Below are positions 1 to 7,851 of a stretch of DNA of 64,000 nucleotides, one piece after another. The notes under the pieces are model-generated. The model saw only the letters and a list, made by a program, of their open reading frames with translations. It did no database searches and was not told the DNA's origin. The stretch's first letter is position 1, and each line of letters starts with the position of its first letter. Source of the stretch: Anaerocolumna chitinilytica (GTDB lineage Bacteria > Bacillota > Clostridia > Lachnospirales > Lachnospiraceae); contig NZ_AP023368.1 in assembly GCF_014218355.1 (NCBI RefSeq), positions 4,155,501 through 4,219,500 on the forward strand. Direction: 5' to 3'. A program made the position numbers and the translations under genes.

Positions 1-607
1 TGATTCTGCCGATTGCAAAAAAATAAAGAAATACCATGATATATGCAGCAGCTTTAAAAAAATTCTCAATATACACATTATTCTGGGAATCCCTGTCCTT
101 TTCCTCAAAGGATAAACTCACACCTCTATCCATGGTAGCATCAAGCTTCTTAGTCAAATCTCTCGCCGAAATGCTACTGTTATCGGAAAGGCATTGCTGT
201 GCTGCTGTAAGATATCCTTCCAGCATATATTTTAACGGTAAAACTTCCTTTTTACCGGTTTCTGACAGTCCCATAACAGGTTTATTCCCCTGCATAAAGT
301 CTTTCTGATAATACTGTGGGATATCCAGTATATAATCATATTGTACATTAGACAAATAATCCAGATAAGCATCGGAGGAATCGGAAATTACCAGCCTGCA
401 ATATCTGCTCAGATATTTTATAAGGCTATTTGTAAGTTCACTGCCGGAATCCCTGTTTATGATGAGAACTTCTGATTTCATATCTGCTGTAATCTTGTTT
501 TCAGATTCTTTATACTGAGAATATTTAGCGGATAACATAAGTAATGCAAGCATAAGTACAGGTATCATTATGGAGTTTTTTAAAAGTTTACTATATATTT
601 TTGCCAA
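1..607 (-). CDS. ABC-2 type transporter permease, partial (C-terminal part off window)
   Basis: An open minus-strand frame runs from a TTG start at 607 off the window edge, about 202 codons. The TTG is preceded by GAAAGGAATAG, a reasonable ribosome site, and no better ATG lies upstream. The product begins LAKIYSKLLKNSIMIPVLML, a short cytoplasmic leader and a first membrane helix, followed by a long soluble extracytoplasmic stretch and the start of a second hydrophobic segment at the edge (AAAYIMVFLYFFAIGRI). That layout is typical of NatB/ABC-2 exporter permeases. It lies 38 bp downstream of a second permease gene and probably forms a heteromeric exporter with it and the ATPase at 1839-2771. 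The substrate cannot be told. Start-codon choice is inferred. Confidence 0.7.
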   Translation of the reverse strand, partial: MAKIYSKLLKNSIMIPVLMLALLMLSAKYSQYKESENKITADMKSEVLIINRDSGSELTNSLIKYLSRYCRLVISDSSDAYLDYLSNVQYDYILDIPQYYQKDFMQGNKPVMGLSETGKKEVLPLKYMLEGYLTAAQQCLSDNSSISARDLTKKLDATMDRGVSLSFEEKDRDSQNNVYIENFFKAAAYIMVFLYFFAIGRI

Positions 608-645
608 CTTTTCTATTCCTTTCTACTTTTCCAACTAATACTTCC

Positions 646-1746
646 TTATTCCTCCTGCCTTTTATACTTTATATAAATCCATACTATGATTATTAAATTA
701 TAAAGAAGCAACAGCAGTCCATCCTTTATAAGCAAAAAAAAGCCATCCTGTAAGGTGATACAATAAAGCATTTCTGTAATAAGTGAAGGTGGATTGATTA
801 GCTTAATATATGGCAAATTGCTGGTAATATAATATCTGGAGGCTGCCGGTGTAAAAAAGGCTGCCAAAATCATAACCACCATAATAATATTAAGCATTAT
901 ATCCTTTACTTTCAAATTCAGCTTTTTTATTGAACCAATGAGCAGCCCTGTCAGAATTCCTCCAAGGGAGCCAAGTGCTGCTGTTAAAAAATACAATTCC
1001 CGCCTTAATTGCAAACCATTTCCGATAGTGCTTATGATAATAAACGAAAAAATCAATATACACACGGTCTGCAGAATATATACACAGGAAAAGTGAATCA
1101 AGAAAACTTTCCATTTGGGAGCAGAACTAAAGCGAAGTTTTTTACCAATACCAGAATGCTCCGGAACTAATTCCTTCATCTCTTCAAATCCCCATCTAGC
1201 TCCTAGAATACAAAGCGAAGCTGTAATATATAAAAATGCCAGGATTTTTTTATCCGGCAGCGTCATCGGTACTGTCATACTAACAATCAAGTTACTCTGA
1301 TTTATTTGAGACGACTCGCTGGTTTTGTCAAAGGATTCATCCTGCTTAGAAGAATCCAGTTTAAGATTTCTTTGCGCTTCACTGTCCAGATAACCTTTAA
1401 TAATTGACTGCTTGTAACCCATATCGTTAATATAAAGTTTTACTTCATTCCCGGTTGTAATATAAGCATCAATTTTTTCCTCTTTTAACAAGGTCTGCAT
1501 CTTCTCCCTGGTTCCGTAAACCAGGTGAAATTCCTCCCCCTTCAGAAAAGAATAAGGCAGTTTTATATCATCCCCTGCAACTATTCCTAGCTCTATTCGC
1601 TGTGTGTCTCGTCTATCAGGCAATGTATCAAACATGAAATTAATAATTCCCATCACAAAAAGAGGCAGTACCAAAGTGAATATAATAATTTTCTTCCGTC
1701 TGCATAAAAGCTTTGTTCTGGCGATAATAAGCTCCCAGTAATTCAT
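646..1746 (-). CDS. ABC-2 type transporter permease
   Basis: This 366-residue membrane protein has an N-terminal helix (about residues 17-40), a large extracytoplasmic domain and a C-terminal block of about five helices, the ABC-2/NatB pattern. I start it at the ATG beginning MNYWELIIARTKLL because AAAGGGGTTAGA lies just upstream; the frame is open for 8 more codons upstream but without a ribosome site. A polar Ser/Gln/Asp-rich stretch in the extracytoplasmic domain (KQDESFDKTSESSQINQS) is probably a loop. It sits between the ATPase gene and a second permease gene, so the three likely form one exporter operon. Family is clear from architecture; substrate unknown. Confidence 0.75.
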   Translation of the reverse strand: MNYWELIIARTKLLCRRKKIIIFTLVLPLFVMGIINFMFDTLPDRRDTQRIELGIVAGDDIKLPYSFLKGEEFHLVYGTREKMQTLLKEEKIDAYITTGNEVKLYINDMGYKQSIIKGYLDSEAQRNLKLDSSKQDESFDKTSESSQINQSNLIVSMTVPMTLPDKKILAFLYITASLCILGARWGFEEMKELVPEHSGIGKKLRFSSAPKWKVFLIHFSCVYILQTVCILIFSFIIISTIGNGLQLRRELYFLTAALGSLGGILTGLLIGSIKKLNLKVKDIMLNIIMVVMILAAFFTPAASRYYITSNLPYIKLINPPSLITEMLYCITLQDGFFLLIKDGLLLLLYNLIIIVWIYIKYKRQEE

Positions 1747-1838
1747 TCTAACCCCTTTCGTGAATATCAAATCTTCCCTTGGATATTCCTATATCACAGG
1801 CACAGTCTTGTGTATGAAAATTAACGTTCTTTTACTCT

Positions 1839-2771
1839 TTAATCTTTCAGTTCTTTACCGGTTATCTCCAGATATACATCATCTAATGTAGGCATCTCGG
1901 TAATAATCCTGCCAAAAGGAATTTTTTGTTCCTGCAGATAATCCAACAGCATCACCAGATTATTTCTGCCCTTTTTTGCTTTTACAACCAGCATTTGATT
2001 ATCATATTCTGCTCCGGAAACATTAGGAAGCTCTCTGATGATTTGGAGCTGGCTTTCTAAAAGTGAATAGACCTCAAGTGTTATCTTCTCGCCAAGTGAA
2101 ATCATATTCTTTAACTCTTCCTTCGTCCCTTGGGCAATTACACGACCTTTTTCTAACATTGTAATTTCCGTACAGAGCTGCTCTATCTCATCAATGTTCT
2201 GAGAGAAATAAAGAATGGTAGTCCCCCGGTTCTTCAGTTCTATGATGCAGTCTGCCAGCTTCTTTCTACTATGTGGGTCTGTGCCGTCAATTGGTTCGTC
2301 CAAAATTAAAAGTGTGGGCTTATGAACGATACCACAGGCAAATTGCAGTCTTTTCAAAAGCCCCTGGCTTAACTTTTTGGGATATAGTCTCACAAAATCT
2401 TCCAGCCCTAAAAATTCAATTGTTTCCCTTGTAAGCTCTTTTACTTTCTGTTTATCTGTTTCATAAAGACTGCAAAAATAAGAAATGTTTTCGTATAAGG
2501 TCAATTCCTCGAAAACCGCTTCTTCCGCCAAAACCACTCCAATATTTCTTTTTATATCATAGGAATCTTTCTCCAACTTCTTATCCCATAAAAGAATCGA
2601 TCCTTTATCATATTTCTTCAGACCTAAAATACATTCTAGCAGGGTTGTCTTCCCGGAGCCTGCAGGTCCTAATATACCGTGGATTTGCCCTTCTTTTACT
2701 TTTAATTCAAGATAATCCAGTGCAATAATCTTATCATAGCGCTTTACCAGATTCTTTACTTCTATCACCAT
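1839..2771 (-). CDS. ABC transporter ATP-binding protein (ABC-2 exporter)
   Basis: A 310-residue nucleotide-binding subunit. Visible motifs are Walker A GPAGSGKTT (about residue 36), signature LSQGLLKRLQ (a Gln replaces the second residue of LSGGQ), Walker B LLILDEP and a D-loop at IDGTDPHS. The H-switch position reads LYFSQNIDEIE, so the usual His appears replaced by Gln, which could slow hydrolysis. The C-terminal domain of about 90 residues is the CcmA/NatA type. First gene of an operon with two ABC-2 permeases downstream. A promoter-like TTGCGT-17-TATAAT lies upstream, back to back with the promoter of the divergent two-component genes, which may regulate this exporter. Confidence 0.85.
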   Translation of the reverse strand: MVIEVKNLVKRYDKIIALDYLELKVKEGQIHGILGPAGSGKTTLLECILGLKKYDKGSILLWDKKLEKDSYDIKRNIGVVLAEEAVFEELTLYENISYFCSLYETDKQKVKELTRETIEFLGLEDFVRLYPKKLSQGLLKRLQFACGIVHKPTLLILDEPIDGTDPHSRKKLADCIIELKNRGTTILYFSQNIDEIEQLCTEITMLEKGRVIAQGTKEELKNMISLGEKITLEVYSLLESQLQIIRELPNVSGAEYDNQMLVVKAKKGRNNLVMLLDYLQEQKIPFGRIITEMPTLDDVYLEITGKELKD

Positions 2772-2824
2772 TAGAAAGTCCTGCCTATAAAGTATTTTTT
2801 ACCAATCAGTAACACCTTTTTCTC

Positions 2825-2853
2825 ATTATACTGAAAGTATTACCCCTACGCAA
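2825..2853 (-). promoter_or_regulatory. Probable sigma-A promoter of the ABC-2 exporter operon
   Basis: On the minus strand TTGCGT (2848-2853) and a perfect TATAAT (2825-2830) are separated by 17 bp, upstream of the ATPase start at 2771. It lies 6 bp from the oppositely directed promoter of the histidine kinase gene, so the two promoters share a short control region. Confidence 0.5.
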
Positions 2854-2859
2854 TATGAA

Positions 2860-2888
2860 TTGCTTTTTATTACTGATTTTGTTATGAT
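2860..2888 (+). promoter_or_regulatory. Probable sigma-A promoter of the histidine kinase gene
   Basis: TTGCTT (2860-2865), 17-bp spacer and TATGAT (2883-2888) precede the kinase start at 2982. Inferred from consensus only. Confidence 0.5.
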
Positions 2889-2981
2889 ATAGGAAAAATA
2901 AAATTCCATATAGAATGCTATAAAACATGTACTTATGTTATATCTTTCAATAATAAAATTGGGGAAAGGAAGGAAAATCAA

Positions 2982-4076
2982 ATGCAATTTATTACGGATA
3001 AAATGATTCTCTTCGGTATTTGTCTGGCATTATACCTATTTTCCTACCCAGATACCTTTTCTCCCGTTCACATATTGGCCTTTATCATATTGACCTGTTT
3101 ATGTTCATATACAGAAAACCAGCGCATCCGTCTTGCTTTGTTTCTGTTGGCTCTTGGTGTCTGCCAGTACTTTCCGCCCTGTCTTCTGCTTATGCCCTTG
3201 GTTTACTATGATATCTTATATGGCATATATGGAAATTTTGTATTTTTAATCCTGATACCATTATTTATGAATTTTACGGAATACCATACAATAACTTACA
3301 TTCTGATATTAATGTTATTTACACTGGCAACTTTCTTAAAGCATAAATCCTTCCAGTACACCAAAATGATATTGGAGTATAATGAGCAGCGGGATACTTC
3401 AAAGGAACTTTCTCTTTTACAGGAAGAAAGAAATCAAAGCCTGCTGGAAAATCAGGACTATGAAATTAATGTTGCCACCTTAAATGAACGAAATCGTATC
3501 TCAAAAGAAATCCATGATAACATCGGACATATACTCTCCAGAGCTTTGCTGCAAATCGGTGCCTTGCTGATGGTGTCATCGGATGAAATTCAAAAGGAAG
3601 GCTTACAAGATCTAAGGTCATCACTCTCTCAAGGAATGGATAGTATCCGTTCAAGTATCCACAATATGTATGACGAATCCATTGATTTATACACTTCTAT
3701 TGAAACTCTGACGAAAGATTTTACTTTTTGTCCTGTGAATTTCGATTATGATATCCGAAATACACCGGATATCAAGCTGAAGTACGCATTGATTGCCATC
3801 ACAAAAGAGGCTCTCTCCAATATTATGAAGCATTCAAATGCCACTAAGGTCCGTATTAGCCTGCTGGAGCATCCGGCCATGTACCAGCTTATTATCTCCG
3901 ATAATGGGCATCTCAGTGAGGAAAAATTGATTAAATTAAAAGCATTGGATAAGAGCCAGAACTATTTTGACGGAATGGGACTGCAGAATATGATGGACCG
4001 TGTAAAAGGCTTTCAGGGTATTATGAATATTACTGCTGATAATGGTTTTAAAATATTTATCAGCATCCCTAAGTAA
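2982..4076 (+). CDS. Sensor histidine kinase, NarL/LiaS type
   Basis: A 364-residue membrane kinase. The first 120 residues contain about five to six membrane helices with short loops, so sensing is probably within or at the membrane. A coiled-coil linker (about 127-170) leads to a HisKA_3 dimerisation domain with the phospho-acceptor His178 in NRISKEIHDNIGH. A HATPase domain follows with the N-box around ITKEALSNIMKHSNA and the G-box GMGLQNMMDRV. The ribosome site is GGAAAGGAAGG before the ATG. The response regulator gene follows at 4237. Divergent orientation to the ABC-2 exporter suggests it may sense a compound handled by that exporter; that link is inference. Confidence 0.88.
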   Translation: MQFITDKMILFGICLALYLFSYPDTFSPVHILAFIILTCLCSYTENQRIRLALFLLALGVCQYFPPCLLLMPLVYYDILYGIYGNFVFLILIPLFMNFTEYHTITYILILMLFTLATFLKHKSFQYTKMILEYNEQRDTSKELSLLQEERNQSLLENQDYEINVATLNERNRISKEIHDNIGHILSRALLQIGALLMVSSDEIQKEGLQDLRSSLSQGMDSIRSSIHNMYDESIDLYTSIETLTKDFTFCPVNFDYDIRNTPDIKLKYALIAITKEALSNIMKHSNATKVRISLLEHPAMYQLIISDNGHLSEEKLIKLKALDKSQNYFDGMGLQNMMDRVKGFQGIMNITADNGFKIFISIPK

Positions 4077-4236
4077 CCGTAGTATAAAAAGATATTAACG
4101 ATGAATAAGTCTTTATGATGGTATCAGATGCATCGCTGACCGGATTCTATAAGGGTTTGCTTCGTATAAAAGCAGTTTCAAAATAATTTGCATCAGCGCA
4201 GGATTATGAACTGTGTTGAAAATATGGAGGTTTAAC

Positions 4237-4860
4237 ATGAAGGTTCTTATAGTGGATGATGACAAACTTGTTTGCTCTTCCCTGAAAATTATACTTTCTT
4301 CTGACAAAGAAATCACGGTCTGCGCTAGTGGCAACAATGGGGAGGATGCTATCCGGCTATACGCAGAGCATTTACCGGATATTTTATTAATGGATATACG
4401 TATGGAACCAATGTCCGGTCTTGTTGCAGGTGAAAAAATCCTTGCCGCGTATCCAGAGGCAAAAATCCTCTACCTTACTACCTTTCTAGATGATGATTAT
4501 ATAATTAAGGCATTGAATATCGGCGCAAAAGGTTATATGTTAAAACAGGATTTCGAAAGTATCCTCCCGGCCCTCAATGCTGTTTATAAAGGTCAGAATG
4601 TGTATGGAAATGAAATAATTACGAAATTACCCGGCCTGTTGCAGCAGTCCAGCAGCCAAATAAACACTGCAAATTATGGAATAACAGAAAAAGAATACGA
4701 GATCATCTGTAAAATAGCCGACGGTCTATCCAACAAGGAGATTGCAGAACTTCTATTCCTAAGCGAAGGTACTGTAAGAAATTATATCAGTCTGATTCTT
4801 GAGAAACTCTCCTTACGAGATCGTACTCAGATAGCAATCTTCTATTATAAAAATTGTTGA
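4237..4860 (+). CDS. DNA-binding response regulator, NarL/LuxR type
   Basis: A 207-residue regulator starting MKVLIVDDDK, with TATGGAGG 6 bases before the ATG. The receiver domain has the acidic pair at residues 7-9, phospho-acceptor Asp53 in LMDIRMEP, and conserved Thr/Lys positions (YLTTF and MLKQD). The C-terminal GerE/LuxR HTH (about 148-205) includes EKEYEIICKIADGLSNKEIA and the recognition helix near SEGTVRNYIS. It is the cognate partner of the upstream kinase and is followed by a strong terminator. Probable target: the divergent ABC-2 operon. Confidence 0.9.
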   Translation: MKVLIVDDDKLVCSSLKIILSSDKEITVCASGNNGEDAIRLYAEHLPDILLMDIRMEPMSGLVAGEKILAAYPEAKILYLTTFLDDDYIIKALNIGAKGYMLKQDFESILPALNAVYKGQNVYGNEIITKLPGLLQQSSSQINTANYGITEKEYEIICKIADGLSNKEIAELLFLSEGTVRNYISLILEKLSLRDRTQIAIFYYKNC

Positions 4861-4869
4861 TTTATCAAA

Positions 4870-4911
4870 AAGTCCCTTATTTCAGTAACTACCGAAATAA
4901 GGGACTTATCT
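4870..4911 (+). terminator. Intrinsic terminator after the two-component operon
   Basis: A 14-bp stem (4870-4883 with 4894-4907) with a 10-nt loop, followed by a T-rich tract. Confidence 0.85.
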
Positions 4912-4983
4912 ATTTTTATTTAATTTACAGTACTGTAATGCGTAATTATCTGTCATTATAATCGAAGCAGATGAAAACAATCT

Positions 4984-5280
4984 CTAAAAAAACAACCAAG
5001 CTATTAAAGCAAATAACCCAAGAATCAGGATAGCTATCGGCATAAAGATTAATAACGCTGACAAAGTTAATGCTAACATATCATGCTTTTCAATCTCCAT
5101 GCCATTTTTCCTGTGAGTTCTTGATGATTTTTTAGGTTTAGCATTTATAGACTTATCCTCTATATCATCCGCTGATTCCGGTGTAAATGGCGCTTCACCA
5201 TCCAGGCCTTCAACTTCTTTTTGATTTGTTTCTTTCAGCCAATTCATGGCTCGTTCATTTTTCTTTTCAAAGAGCACCAT
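4984..5280 (-). CDS. Small single-pass membrane protein of the opp operon, function unknown
   Basis: A 98-residue protein whose first 65 residues are charged and probably disordered (rich in Glu, Asp, Lys). A single C-terminal membrane helix follows (about residues 70-97, ending GLFALIAWLFF), so it resembles a tail-anchored protein. GAAGGTGAA precedes the ATG. The gene lies 27 bp behind oppF and is the last gene of the oligopeptide operon before the convergent terminator region. I do not recognise a family; a role as an accessory of the transporter is suggested only by position. Confidence 0.6.
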   Translation of the reverse strand: MVLFEKKNERAMNWLKETNQKEVEGLDGEAPFTPESADDIEDKSINAKPKKSSRTHRKNGMEIEKHDMLALTLSALLIFMPIAILILGLFALIAWLFF

Positions 5281-5307
5281 TTCACCTTCTTTCAGCTTGC
5301 ATACTTA

Positions 5308-6855
5308 TTACAGATTTATCTTATGATGGCACGCTACAAAATGTCCAGGTCTTACTTCTTCAAAATCAGGAGTCACCTTTTTGCAGATATCTGTTGCATA
5401 ACGGCAGCGTGTATGGAATTTACATCCTGTAGGAGGTTTAATAGGACTTGGTATGTCTCCTTCCAGAATAATTGCTTCTTTCTTATTATCCACATCCGTT
5501 GTAGGAATTGCAGATAACAGTGCTTCCGTATAAGGATGTGTCGGATGAGCGAAGAGTTCTTCTGTGGTAGCTAATTCTACGATATTTCCGAGGTACATAA
5601 CACCTACACGATCACTGATGTATTTTATAACGCTTAAATCATGAGAAATAAAGAGATAAGTTAAATTCTCCTGCTCTTTTAAGTCCAGTAACAGGTTAAT
5701 AATCTGAGACTGGATAGATACATCAAGAGCGGAAACTGCCTCATCACAAACTACAAACTTCGGTTTCAGAGCCAGGGAACGGGCAATACCGATACGCTGA
5801 CGCTGACCGCCTGAGAACTGGTGAGGGTAACGGTGAATAAAGTAAGGTGCCAGACCGCACTTTTCCATTACTTCCATTACGTAGTTCTGCATCTTCTCGT
5901 CGTTCTTATCAAAATATTTATGAGCTAAAAGGCCTTCGGAGATAATCTGGCCTACAGTCATTCTTGGATTCAATGAAGAATAGGGATCCTGAAAGATTAA
6001 TTGCAAATCCTTACGAAGTTTACGGCTCTCTTCTTCTGTTAATCTCGCAAGATTGATTCCTTTATCTCTATATACCTCATATTTAGCGAAATCAGGATTA
6101 CTCTCATACTTTTTCATAAGCTTGTAGATTTCCATACGGATTTCTTCCAGCTCTTTTTCTTTTATTTTGATAATTTCTTCCTGCTTTTCTATCTGTGACA
6201 ATGCATTGCTTGTTGCTGCATCAATCTGTTCCTTCGTCTTTCCTTTCTCTTTTTGGAAAGAACGGGCTCCTTCATATGCAACACGGGCATCATTAAGTTT
6301 TTCTTTTAATTTGCGATATTCAACTCCTGCTTTATATTCTTTTACAAGAATATCTGAGATAGGAGCTAAATCTTCAGCTACAAAGAATCCGCCGATTAAC
6401 TGTACGATGTCCAAAAAGCTGTCTCTGGCATGCTTTTCAGCTTCTAATAAGTGTGTACGCATGGAATATTTCTCATCACCATCCGGTAATGCATCATATT
6501 GCTTTCTTACATTTACTTCTTTTTCTTTTAAGTTAAAGTATTCTTTCTTTCTATCAACTAAAGACTTTAAGATATCCAAAACATAATCAGGTGCAATTTC
6601 ATCTACATCCCTGCCATAATACATGGTTCTTCCGTCTGTTTGAGCGTATAACTGAAGCAGGGTACGTCCAAGAGTTGACTTTCCGCAGCCGCTCTCCCCA
6701 ACCAAACCAAGGGTTTCTCCCTCATAAATATCCAGGGTAACATCATCGTTTGCCCTTACATAAAGTTTCTCCTTCTGGATAAAACCCTTCTTTATGGGGA
6801 AGTATTGCTTTAAGTTCTGAACACGTATGAGTACTTTTTTGTCCTTATTTTCCAT
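5308..6855 (-). CDS. oppF: Oligopeptide ABC transporter ATP-binding protein OppF with a large coiled-coil insertion
   Basis: The second ATPase of the Opp/Dpp peptide importer, 515 residues against about 320 for usual OppF. Motifs are Walker A GESGCGKST (residues 53-61), Q-loop FQDPYSSLNPRMT (about 289-300), signature FSGGQRQRIGIARSLAL, Walker B FVVCDEAVSALD, H-switch ISHDLSV, and a C-terminal oligo_HPY Cys motif (PTGCKFHTRC...C). The extra length is one segment of about 185 residues (about 86-270) between Walker A and the Q-loop. It is rich in Lys, Glu and Asp with long heptad-like stretches, so probably a helical arm. The core motifs are intact, so activity is expected. The start overlaps the end of oppD by 11 bp. 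Confidence 0.9.
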   Translation of the reverse strand: MENKDKKVLIRVQNLKQYFPIKKGFIQKEKLYVRANDDVTLDIYEGETLGLVGESGCGKSTLGRTLLQLYAQTDGRTMYYGRDVDEIAPDYVLDILKSLVDRKKEYFNLKEKEVNVRKQYDALPDGDEKYSMRTHLLEAEKHARDSFLDIVQLIGGFFVAEDLAPISDILVKEYKAGVEYRKLKEKLNDARVAYEGARSFQKEKGKTKEQIDAATSNALSQIEKQEEIIKIKEKELEEIRMEIYKLMKKYESNPDFAKYEVYRDKGINLARLTEEESRKLRKDLQLIFQDPYSSLNPRMTVGQIISEGLLAHKYFDKNDEKMQNYVMEVMEKCGLAPYFIHRYPHQFSGGQRQRIGIARSLALKPKFVVCDEAVSALDVSIQSQIINLLLDLKEQENLTYLFISHDLSVIKYISDRVGVMYLGNIVELATTEELFAHPTHPYTEALLSAIPTTDVDNKKEAIILEGDIPSPIKPPTGCKFHTRCRYATDICKKVTPDFEEVRPGHFVACHHKINL

Positions 6856-7840
6856 TTGCCCTCACTCCTTTCTCCGGATAAAAACAACGAATAGGATGAC
6901 CTTTTTCGACCTCAACCAAAGAAGGCTCTTCATTACGGCATTTATCCGTTGCATATTTACATCTGGGGGCAAATTTACAACCCTTCGGAAGATCCAAAGG
7001 ATGAGGTACAGCTCCCGGAATAGCCTCTAAGCGAACACCGGTAGGTGTATCCAATCTTGGAATAGAGTACATTAAACCTTCGGTATAAGGATGGGAATAG
7101 TTATTGTCTTTTCCGAAAATAACTCCCACCGGAGCCATCTCAACTACCTGACCGCAGTACATAACCGCTACATCATCTGCCATTTCATTAATAACCCCAA
7201 GGTCATGTGTAATGAAAAGGATAGAGGTTCCGTTTTCCTTCTTCAAAGCATTCATAAGCTTAAGAATCTGCGCCTGTATAGTAACATCAAGGGCTGTTGT
7301 AGGTTCATCGGCAATTAAAAGCTTGGGCTTGCAGGCAAGGGCCATAGCAATCATAACACGCTGTCTCATACCACCGGATAACTGATGGGGATACTGTTTC
7401 GCCACCGCTTCCGGATTGGGTATATTAACTTGTCTTAGCATCTCAACAACTTTCTTAGCTGCCTCTGCCTTTTTCATTCCCTGATGTACGATAAAAGGCT
7501 CAGAAACCTGCTTCTCTACAGTAAAGACCGGATTCAAGGAGGTCATTGGTTCCTGAAAGATAACTGAGATATCATTTCCTCTTATCTTACTCATGTCCTT
7601 GACGGAAACATCTGCAAGGTCTTTTCCGTCAAAGATAACTTCGCCGCTGTCAATGTAACCGTTACCGTCTAACAGCTTTATAATACTCATAGCAGATACG
7701 CTCTTACCACTGCCACTCTCGCCAACAACGCCGAGAGTCTTACCAGCTTCTACTTTGTAAGAAACACCATTAACTGCCTTTATTATTCCCTTTTTCGTAG
7801 TAAAAAATGTGTGTAGGTCTCTTAATTCCAGTAATGCCAT
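6845..7840 (-). CDS. oppD: Oligopeptide ABC transporter ATP-binding protein OppD
   Basis: A 331-residue importer ATPase of normal length. Walker A GESGSGKS, Q-loop FQEPMTSLNPVFTVEKQ, signature LSGGMRQRVMIAMALA, Walker B LLIADEPTTALDVT and H-switch ITHDLGV are all present. The C-terminal oligo_HPY region carries GCKFAPRC...C, the cysteine cluster seen in OppD/OppF. It pairs with OppF beneath the OppB-OppC membrane dimer to energise peptide uptake. It lies between oppC (11-bp gap) and oppF (overlap). Confidence 0.93.
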   Translation of the reverse strand: MALLELRDLHTFFTTKKGIIKAVNGVSYKVEAGKTLGVVGESGSGKSVSAMSIIKLLDGNGYIDSGEVIFDGKDLADVSVKDMSKIRGNDISVIFQEPMTSLNPVFTVEKQVSEPFIVHQGMKKAEAAKKVVEMLRQVNIPNPEAVAKQYPHQLSGGMRQRVMIAMALACKPKLLIADEPTTALDVTIQAQILKLMNALKKENGTSILFITHDLGVINEMADDVAVMYCGQVVEMAPVGVIFGKDNNYSHPYTEGLMYSIPRLDTPTGVRLEAIPGAVPHPLDLPKGCKFAPRCKYATDKCRNEEPSLVEVEKGHPIRCFYPEKGVRANGK

Positions 7841-7851
7841 TGTATTTCCTC

